From NCBI GenBank assembly GCA_030180135.1, contig CM058230.1:101981503-102045502 (forward strand): a stretch of DNA of 64,000 nucleotides, in the 5' to 3' direction. The position numbers were made by a program, and so were the translations under genes. Below are positions 56,829 through 64,000 of this stretch, one piece after another (position 1 is the first letter of the stretch; each line of letters starts with the position of its first letter). Origin of the DNA: Orychophragmus violaceus. Lineage: Eukaryota; Streptophyta; Magnoliopsida; Brassicales; Brassicaceae. A model generated the notes under the pieces. That model did not search any database, was not told the DNA's origin, and saw nothing but the letters and a program-made list of their open reading frames with translations.

Positions 56829-57706
56829 TCTCTTTTGAGTGGGAGTTGTGAGGGCTTTTGTTTTAGTTATTTTGATTGGTTCATGTAAACATTTTAAAAT
56901 GTTAATAAAATTTTTATTTCTGGATTATTTTTAACTGTGATATAAAATAATCGTTCCAAAATAATTCATGTCATCATATATGGGCCATCGAAGTACATGA
57001 GTAGACTTGATCCTGAAACCCCATATTTATCGAAGTGACATAAATTATAGTGTCCATAGTCGAAGGTTGTTGAAATTGGAACAACAACAACCTGTTGAGA
57101 CTAGATTGTGTTGAGACTTATGACCAAGTTTCGAGGGGTCATAGATGCGCGGCATCAAAGTCGACATATAGGTATATGTAGGGGAGCATATGACCGGACA
57201 TGGCCCGCTGATGAGAACTCTGCAAGATATTAATATCTGTGTCATAAGAAGTTCTCATATACGACTATAGAGTATAGTCCTTAGACCTGAGTTCGCATGC
57301 ATGTGGCTGCATATGGAGTAATGCGCTTTGATCATTGTCTAACGCTGTTTCGTAACTGGGAGCTATACGGACCTTGGTTGGGTGTATTATGAATTGTGTA
57401 GTTCATAGTGATGGAACAAGACGGGATTTGTCCCTGCCGTTTAACGGAGGTAATATCTCTAGGCCAATCGGAGATTTGATATCTGGTAAGAGAATGGCCA
57501 TTCCCAAACGGACTTGCCCAAGTCGTTTGCATTGTCAGTATCTAATCTGGTCCGATAAACATGATCTGGCTATATAAGGATGACACGCATCTTGCCTTAT
57601 GCCAGATCGAGATATTAAGACAAAAGGATTAGGGAATGTAGGATTCCAGTACAATCGGAAGATTGTTGGGATTGTCCTTTGTAGGATTCCAGTACAAGTG
57701 GGAGAT
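56829..57706 (+). other. C3 3' non-coding region with duplicated purine-tract junction
   Basis: Conserved hairpins as in C1 (GGTTGTTG..CAACAACC at 57065-57092). At 57637-57679 a 43-bp unit containing a damaged purine tract (ATCGGAAGA) plus the first bases of an LTR repeats directly as 57680-57722. Confidence 0.75.
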
Positions 57707-58381
57707 TGTTGGGAATGTCCTGAAATCTACCGTACTATCTCTAGAAAGTATGATAAGTGTCGAGATCAGACATAAGTCATAAATACTGGGTGATCATGAT
57801 GGCTTGCTAGAGTCCGCTCTTGATCTATAAGTTTAGGACTTATTACCAGTATTGTATGATCCCGAAGGGTCACACACCATAGCTAACGGGAAAGTTAAAT
57901 GGAAATAATACGGTAAGATGCAATGGCATTTACTGTATTGGATCAGAGTTTTGGGCCAGACAAAATACAGGCTTTTGTCTGATTTGTGTTTTGGGCCCAA
58001 AAGATTAATGAGCCATTAGTCTAATGACTTGGGCCCATTAATGAGATATAAGAGAATCAGAAAAACCCTAAGGAAGCTAAGCCCCCTGCGATTTTCCTCC
58101 TTGGCCGCGAGCTCTCTCTCTCTAAAATCTCTCTCTCTGATCTTCCACATCTTTGGTCTAGCAGCCGTCCCGTGCTTGTAAGAGTGTGGATACTCGAGGA
58201 GGAATAGGTGTTACCATCTGTTCTAGCTGATCTCATCATTACCATCCATCATCCGCTGCAATCTGAAAGGTAGTGATCAGGTTTGCTTTATGATTCATTT
58301 GACGAGAACCTAGATCTGTTTAAGGATTTGGGTTAGGTTGTAATTGAGAATTAAACCATGGTAAACACCAATAATCCTACA
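57707..58381 (+). repeat. 3' LTR of C3
   Basis: 675 bp; followed by CGGTA at 58382-58386 and then the TNP2 frame. Confidence 0.92.
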
Positions 58382-59927
58382 CGGTACAATATCGGTGGAT
58401 GTATCCGTTCGAGCGCTATATGTTCCACCTTAAAAAAAAGGTGAAGAATCCCGCTAAAGTGGAGGGCTCTATTGCCGCTCAATATAACAACGAAGAGACT
58501 GCGACCTTTGCTAGCTACTACTTCCCTTCGCAAGTACGCACAAGGAGCAGGCGCCCAGCTAGGAACGATGATAAGGGAGAGAGGCAAATTTATCGGTCAA
58601 TTGTTCCTAACATTTTTCAACATGTTGGGCGGTTAAGTGGGAAAGAAGGCAAGCGGCTATTAACACCTCAAGAGCATACACATCTCCACAAGTACATTCT
58701 AACCAACTGCGAGGAAGTATTTCAATATGAGAGGTATACATGTTAGATTTCTAATTTTGTATTGCACTTTCTTTACTTATTTAAATTCTTTTAACTTTTT
58801 GTAGGATATATATGGAAGCTCTCAAGTTTCATCATCCAGAATTGAACGAGAGCGAACTTGAGGCTCGGAAACAAAAATACTTCAGCCATTGGTTATCCTT
58901 TTATGTAAGAATTAGTTTCTTGAATCATTTAAAACACTTAACTAAGAATTTGAGCAAAATATTTTTAACTTTGATGTGATCTTATTGTTAGGTCAAGGAG
59001 GAACTCAAAGCTGGACGCATCCCCGATGATTGGTTAGTTGACATAGTAGAGGGCCTCCACTACACAGCAAAGTCTTATTCGAGATATTGCACTAGGGGGT
59101 ACGCATTTAAGGTGCATGTAGAAGGGTCAACAAGAATTACTGCCGATCATGGGGTATCATCTGCATCCGGAGAAGCTGTCTACTATGGTATTCTTAAAGA
59201 AATACTAGAAGTTAAATACATAGGGAAGCTTGGAAAGCGCTGTGTAGTTTTTCTATGCGACTGGTATAGCCCGATCCTAGGGCAAGGTGTTGTGATCGAC
59301 GAGTTCGGTGTGACGTCGATTAATTCGAGCAGAAAACTGAGAAACTACGATCCTTTCATTATTGTTTCACAAGCAGATCAGGTTAGTAATTGCAAAAAAT
59401 TGTCTTTGTAATTCAAAACTCCGATAAAATAAATTTCTTAATTAATATAACATTTACGCAGGTGTGTTACAATCCATACCCTCGTCTAACTTATAAAAAT
59501 GATCCATGGATCACCGTTACAAAAATAAACCCTCGAGTGAAGGTGTACGGAGTCGAAGAACGCGAAGTAGAGCCCTTACAAACAAGTGGAAGTAATTACA
59601 TTGCTCCAGTAGAAGAAGCGCTTGAAGTTAATTTAGTTGTCGGCTTTAGTCAATTCGGGGACATTGTTCTTTATTCAGAATCAGAAGAAAAAAGAGGCGA
59701 ATTTGATGATAGCGACTCAATTTCGTCCGACTACGATACACAGAGTGATGGAGAATAAAAATGTATTATGAATTTAATATTTATGATTGTTTTTAAATAA
59801 ATAACATGTGTTTTGCTTTAAACATCTATAATATTTTTAAAGGAAGATTAAAGTTTTAGCGACGCTAACTTGATAAATTGTTTTTTATGATTATATTAAT
59901 AAGATTGTATCAAAATTACAACGTACT

Positions 59928-60000
59928 TCTTAGATCAATTGGTCCGTAAACACTTATGTCACTTGTCATCTCCCGTGTTCGAACCTCGCTTGGTGCAAAT
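59928..60000 (+). repeat. tRNA-like A/B-box module 1
   Basis: TAGATCAATTGG (59931-59942) resembles a pol III A box, and GTTCGAACC (59977-59985) a B box, with tRNA-like spacing. No cloverleaf is evident, so it is a tRNA-derived repeat rather than a tRNA gene. Confidence 0.5.
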
Positions 60001-60027
60001 TTAAATTTTGTTTAATAGAATTTTAAT

Positions 60028-60215
60028 TTCCGACGGATTATCGTCGGTTTATCGTCGGTAAACCGTCGGTTGATCGTCGGTTTATCGTCGGTTTGTCGTC
60101 GGAAAATCGTCGGAAATACCGTCGGTCAACGCAGTAACTATCTACTCTAGCCTAGGCGACGTTCTGGTAAATATCATTTCTGAATTAACTCGATTTCCGA
60201 CGGAAATCCGTCTGT
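60028..60215 (+). repeat. internal CCGACGG/CGTCGG array 1
   Basis: Dense runs of 'CGTCGGTTTAT' and 'CCGTCGG' follow tRNA-like module 1. Same word family as the subterminal array at 40190-40475. Confidence 0.75.
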
Positions 60216-60298
60216 TTTACCATCTAAAAATTTTGTATATATAGACGTCCCATGCATGAGTTTTTCATTCAAATCATAAACACATCATCTCACCAAAT

Positions 60299-60831
60299 GG
60301 ATTTCGTTTATTTTTCTCCCGAAGTCGTGAATCTGCAATACGACAGCTCGGAATGCCGGGTCGGAGACAGCTTCCTAATCTCGACCCAACCCGGCAGGCA
60401 CACCGGGCGATTTGGTTCGGATACAACACAATTATTATATCCGTGACCAGTGAGATCATTCAGACACGTTGGTCTGGCGGCTATCTGACGTACTACCAAC
60501 TCCCGACGTCCTTCAAAGAAGTATGGTTCAGTGACTTTCTCGTAAGTAATGTCCTATTCTTAGAAATTATTATAATGTAATTATAATTAAGTATTTATAA
60601 AATTACAGGAATACTTCACCTGCTCTACGGACAATTTGTTCCTCGTCTGGCGGGAATTCCACAGGACTGCTAGGCGGGTTTTCTAAACAAAAATGCGGCG
60701 GTTGAAGCTACTTTAGCAAAGAGGAGAAGGAAGACCTGCGTGGATTCCTGCGAGGTCTTGGAGATTGATGGTGAACCAATGACGCGAGACGGACGTCGGA
60801 GATTGGTTTACTAACCAATTCCCGAACTACA
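60299..60831 (+). pseudogene. TNPA-like ORF copy 1 in CACTA-2
   Basis: Starts 'MDFVYFSPEVV'; another frame then gives 'AIWFGYNTIIISVTSEII' and 'GGYLTYYQLPTSFKEVWF'. Intron 60542-60608 (GTAAGT..TTACAG) follows, then 'EYFTCSTDNLFLVWREFHR'. Stops break the C-terminal part, whose last recognisable block 'RETDVGDWF' matches copy 2. The WF..F/VW.EFH/W.E pattern fits the Transposase_24-type region of Ptta/En/Spm proteins, thought to bind subterminal repeats. Confidence 0.6.
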
Positions 60832-61007
60832 ATAGATTTTAAATTATGTTGTTTTAAATTTCTTGTAATGTTTTAAATTTCATGCCGTTTGTAAAATATG
60901 TTTTTAATTAAAGTAATTAACCTATGTTATGTTTTTTTTTTTTTGAAAAATCAAAACAAAAGCATAATTTCATATACGATTAATATGTAATCCTAAACGA
61001 CTAGCAC

Positions 61008-61075
61008 AAACTGGCTCAACCGGTCTAATGCGAAAGAACAATAGGTTTAGGTGGCGGGTTCGAAACGAGCCCGCC
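61008..61075 (+). repeat. tRNA-like A/B-box module 2
   Basis: TGGCTCAACCGG (61012-61023) and GGTTCGAAAC (61057-61066), placed as in modules 1 and 3. Confidence 0.5.
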
Positions 61076-61099
61076 CCATTTTATGTTTTTTTTTAAATT

Positions 61100-61815
61100 T
61101 AAATTTCGACGGATAACCGTCGATTTAAAATTATTCCGACGGTAATCCGTCGCTATTTATTTTTCAGACGGTAATCTGTCGGTAATTATTGACGGATTTT
61201 CGACGGTTTAGGGTTTAGGGTTTTAGAATGATAAAAAGAATCGCAAAACCCATCACTAGTCAATGTAATGTTAGAATATATTATAATTCTTTAGTATCTG
61301 ATCTATTTGACATTTTTTGTTTGATTTGAAAAATTTAAAACACGTAGGACCAAAACATTTCGAATTGTACATTAACGTTTAAGAAGAAGTTTATGTCAAA
61401 CACTATCTAACTATGATTTTCCTAATATTCTTCAAATTGAGACGTGTAATTATAAACCTCATGCTTAATGGTACATTAATGTGTTACTAGCAAAAAAATG
61501 TCAAACCCTAAAACCTAATTGAAACCCTAAACCCTGTCCCTCGGAATTCCATCGGAAATTTCCGACGGTTATTCGTCGGTTTACCGTCGGTTTACTGCAT
61601 TTATCGGTCAAAACCTAATTGAAATCCTAAACCCTGTTCCCTCGGAATTCCGTCGGAAATTTCCGACGGTTATTCATCGGTTTACCGTCGGTTTACTGCA
61701 TTTATCGGTCAAAATCTAAATTAACTCTCCTCTCTTCGCCATGCAACGCTTTGGTAAGTGTATAGTCAGTAATTAAAACTATTTCCGACGGATTTCCGTC
61801 GGAAATGCTGTCGAA
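61100..61815 (+). repeat. internal CCGACGG array 2 with a 100-bp tandem duplication
   Basis: CCGACGG words at 61105-61210 and 61545-61810. The block with 'CCGACGGTTATTC' and 'CATTTATCGGTCAAAA' occurs twice in tandem (about 61515-61612 and 61613-61712). The intervening 61220-61500 shows nothing recognisable. Confidence 0.7.
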
Positions 61816-61897
61816 AATTATTGTATAAATATGTACGTACTTGTCCTTGTTTTTTCAAACATTTCATCTAAGATTCTCTTCCCAAAAAAAAAAAAAA

Positions 61898-62444
61898 ATG
61901 GATAACGTTTTTCTGACCCCGTCATGGCGTTCTTGGATAATTTCAGGGATATTATCTCAACCGGGACGATAACATCTTCCTGTTCTGGATCCTTACCGCC
62001 AAGACCGGACCATTTGGTTCGGTTACAATGCTGCAATTCCCGCTGTTATTAGCGACATAATAGAGGCTCGGTTTTTTGGAGGTTACCTAGCTTACTACAA
62101 TGTCCCGAGAAACGTTAAAGAGTTATGGTTCGAGGATTTTCTGGTAAATAATTTATATTTTTTGTCTTTTAGTTGCAAATTCTACAATTAATATTTATTC
62201 ACTTATTAAATTGCAGGCTTATTTTAATTTTAATCCGCAAGTAATCTTCGCGGTTTGGGTGGAATTCCACGTGGTGGCTAGGCGTGTTTTCCAGGCCAAA
62301 ATGCGTCGGGCCAAACTGCGATGGTTTAGAGGACAAGGAAGACCGTCATGGATGTCGGAGGGGGATTGGAACCGCATGGTTCAGCTTTGGGAGGAGACTG
62401 ACATCGGAGAATGGTTCGGGAACGATTCCCCAAATAATGACTGA
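61898..62444 (+). pseudogene. TNPA-like ORF copy 2 in CACTA-2
   Basis: ATG at 61898. Exon 1 includes 'TIWFGYNAAIPAVISDII' and 'GGYLAYYNVPRNVKELWF', then intron 62144-62216 (GTAAAT..TTGCAG). Exon 2 has 'FAVWVEFHVVARRVF', 'GRPSWMSEGDWNRMVQLW' and 'EETDIGEWFGND' to the stop. One TAA at 61970-61972 lies in exon 1, where copy 1 has an AGA codon; otherwise the frame is open. The 'PSWMSE..W..M...W' part matches the Ptta/En/Spm pattern. This is the better preserved of the two copies. Confidence 0.65.
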
Positions 62445-62578
62445 ACAATTTTATAAATATGCTATTTATTTTCATGTAATGTTTAATATATGTTATAAAT
62501 TATGTTTTTAATATATGTTATGTTTTTTATTTTTATTTTTAATAATCAAAACAATAGCATAACAATAACTAAAATTAC

Positions 62579-62820
62579 CATGTAATCATAAACAACTAAC
62601 ACTAAATGGATCAACTGGTTAAGGGTACATAATACATTGTTCGAGGTGGGGGGTTCGAACAGAGCCTTCCACCGATTTTATGTTTTTTTTAAACGGTTAT
62701 AGATATATAGAAGTACTATGTATCCATAAACAACTAACACTAAATGGATCAACTGGTTAAGGGTACACAATACATTGTTCGAGGTGGAGGGTTCGAAAAA
62801 AGCCTTCCACCAATTACTTT
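62579..62820 (+). repeat. tRNA-like A/B-box module 3, tandemly duplicated
   Basis: Two copies with a 138-bp period, each with TGGATCAACTGG (62607-62618, 62745-62756) and GGTTCGAA (62652-62659, 62789-62796). Confidence 0.6.
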
Positions 62821-62827
62821 TTTTTAA

Positions 62828-62990
62828 TTTCCGACGGATAACCGTCGGTTTTCAGATAACCGTTGGTGCCTTAAACCCGAAATTTTTCGAGTTAACCGCC
62901 AATTTTTGGCGATAACAATTGGACCGCCTAAAATACCGACGGAAAACCGACGACAAATGATTTCCGACGGATTTCCGTCAAAAATCAATT
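62828..62990 (+). repeat. internal CCGACGG array 3
   Basis: CCGACGGATAACCGTCGG at 62831 and further CCGACGG words to 62977. Confidence 0.7.
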
Positions 62991-62999
62991 CATATTCTC

Positions 63000-64000
63000 C
63001 CGATCGAACTTCTTCTTCTCCATTTCTCTGTAACTTCTCTCTCTCTCTCTAATCGCGACATCGGATCATCTCTCTACGATTCCGCCGGATTATCGCCGTT
63101 AATCCTCAAATCCGACCGCCACCAACACCACAAAATGTAAGTTATCCTTTTAACCGATTAATTTTGCATAATTTTGTTTAGATTTGTAGAAATGGTTGCA
63201 TGTGTTGGATTAAAAGGTAGTATAGGTTGACTAATGGATTGAACAATATAATTACTAGGATTTAGGATTGTTTGGCTTAGATTGATTGTGAATTCCTTTT
63301 TTAAGTTTCTCCAAACTTTATAAACTTTTTTTTTGGTGTAATTTTGGAATTTTGTTTTGGTTTTTTTTTTTTAACGTTTTTAAAATTCTTATGAGTTCAA
63401 AAACGTTTTTTTAATTTTTTAAAAATTTGAAACGTTTTTGTAATTTATTTTCAATTTTAAAACGTTTTAGGAAATTTTATTGTTGATTTTTTTTAACGTT
63501 TCTAAATTTTTTTATGAGTTCTAAAACATTTTTGAATTTTTTTAAAATTTAAAATCGTTTTTGTAATTTATTTTGAATTTTTTTTAAAGGTTTTAGAAAA
63601 TTTTATTGTTGATTTTAAAACGTTTTTAAATTTTTTTATGAGTTCTAAAACGTTTTTGAATTTTTTAAAAACTTAAAAACGTTTTTCCAATTTATTTAGA
63701 ATTTTGAAACGGTTTAGAAATTTTTATTGTTGATTTTAAAACGATTCTAATTTTTTATGAGTTCTAAAACGTTTTTTTATTTTTTAAAATCTTAAAAACG
63801 TTTTTGTAATGTATTGTGAAATTTAAAACGTTATAAAGGTTTATTTTGTTGATATTAGAACGTTTTTTATGAGTTCTAAATTTTTGATTGGTTTGTAGGG
63901 ATACTTTTCTGACGTTTGAGGAAGTTATGGACGACATTCCACTCAATGAGGTGCATCAGGAACCGGTCCAGCAACAACAACCGAGAGCCCGATGGTCTCG
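63000..64000 (+). CDS. 5' part of a further CACTA-2 gene, start codon formed by splicing (partial)
   Basis: A pyrimidine-rich leader (63000-63134) ends '..CACAAAAT' and meets a donor GTAAGT at 63137. The intron ends TTTGTAG at 63898. Joining AT (63135-63136) to G (63899) creates an ATG, followed by 'DTFLTFEEVMDDIPLNEV' and a Q-rich stretch running off the window. Unspliced RNA would read ATG TAA. The product is not identified; position suggests another TNPA-type protein of the CACTA element. Confidence 0.5.
63370..63885 (+). repeat. intronic minisatellite
   Basis: Units of about 112-124 bp, each with ATGAGTTCTAAAACGTTTTT, begin at 63391, 63514, 63638, 63757 and 63869. They lie inside the intron 63137-63898. 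Confidence 0.8.

Larger units (their letters stand above)
50593..58381 (+). mobile_element. Copia-type LTR retrotransposon C3, in CACTA-2 TNP2 gene
   Basis: 675-bp LTRs (50593-51267, 57707-58381) start TGTTGGG and end CCTACA, flanked by CGGTA (50588-50592, 58382-58386). I saw no LTR difference, so this is probably the youngest insertion. PBS 51269-51280; purine tract before 57707, with a second damaged copy 43 bp upstream. Same subfamily as C4. One single-base deletion breaks pol. Confidence 0.93.
40595..59758 (+). pseudogene. TNP2-type CACTA transposase, interrupted by C2 and C3
   Basis: Pieces: 40595-41567, 49275-50592, 58387-58733, 58805-58904, 58992-59381 and 59462-59758, the last four joined by GT..AG introns. 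The N-terminus starts 'MSSSNYFRSWMDG'; then a TAG at 40700-40702 and a frameshift near 40720 before 'KGKLRCPCVNYRN'. The catalytic Transposase_21-type region lies right of C2 ('LGLCTDGFNPFGRHG', 'LPPTMCMRREFFFL'). A TAA at 49312-49314 interrupts it just before this. The DUF4218-like part is 'SHDCHVMMQRLLPFEF', and the DUF4216-like C-terminus 'VVFLCDWYSP' is intact to the stop. Both Copia insertions restore the frame when removed with one target duplication each. Three lesions besides the insertions make it a pseudogene, although the 3' half is well preserved. Confidence 0.85.
40171..64000 (+). mobile_element. CACTA transposon (CACTA-2), continues past the window
   Basis: Begins CACTACAAGAAAACATT at 40171, followed by CCGACGG/CCGTCGG-rich subterminal sequence. 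A TNP2 transposase gene follows on the plus strand, then TNPA-like ORF copies. No matching TAGTG end occurs before 64000, so the right end is outside. Two Copia elements (C2, C3) account for about 15.5 kb; the remaining host element is at least 8.3 kb. The TNP2 gene is broken, so this copy is not autonomous as it stands. Confidence 0.85.

Noticed and set aside
59931..59985. True tRNA gene at the A/B-box pairs
   Set aside because: No acceptor stem or anticodon loop could be traced around the boxes.
61500..61645. 'aaccctaaaccct' as interstitial telomere repeats
   Set aside because: Only two or three units occur, inside a tandem duplication; too short for telomeric origin.

Overview
The window is plant nuclear DNA from a Brassicaceae species. 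The main evidence is an intronless GRAS gene at 36023-37354 that reads as LATERAL SUPPRESSOR (LAS/SCL18) and is close to, but not the same as, the Arabidopsis thaliana protein as I remember it. Every other coding region I can identify belongs to a transposable element. I see no bacterial, organellar or viral genes, no rRNA and no functional tRNA.

Layout. (1) 1-1513: repetitive flank with no recognised gene. (2) 1514-11760: a Mutator-like element with a 9-bp target duplication (AAAAATATA) and short terminal inverted repeats. It is packed with small variable palindromes of the CAGACTTC..GAAGTCTG type. A young gag-only LTR element (2846-7936, 1214-bp LTRs, minus strand) sits inside it. (3) 11770-14028: flank with a MITE and a possible LINE-type 3' end. 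(4) 14029-21070: Copia element C4, with near-identical LTRs but a ruined pol. (5) 21443-30581: an inverted-repeat element carrying a decayed GRF-type zinc-finger gene, split by Copia element C1 (22082-29846), which has an apparently intact 1325-aa gag-pol. (6) 30983-35617: a decayed CACTA element (CACTA-1). (7) 35618-40170: the LAS locus with a small Harbinger-type MITE. (8) 40171 to beyond the right edge: a second CACTA element (CACTA-2). Its TNP2 transposase gene is cut by two young Copia elements, C2 (41568-49269, minus) and C3 (50593-58381, plus). Its 3' part is a chain of TNPA-like ORF copies, tRNA-like A/B-box modules and CCGACGG arrays.

How the parts relate. C1/C2 and C3/C4 are two related Copia subfamilies that share PBS, leader motifs, a 3' hairpin region and one gag-pol design. 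Only C1 looks coding-competent. C2 has one nonsense codon, C3 one single-base frameshift, and C4 is degenerate, so C1-like copies could supply proteins in trans. The gag-only element also needs a helper. LAS, which controls axillary meristem formation, is squeezed between the two CACTA elements: about 0.4 kb upstream and 2.8 kb downstream. This may matter because LAS expression in Arabidopsis depends on a distal 3' enhancer. All boundaries come from reading repeats and target duplications by eye; no alignment or database search was run.
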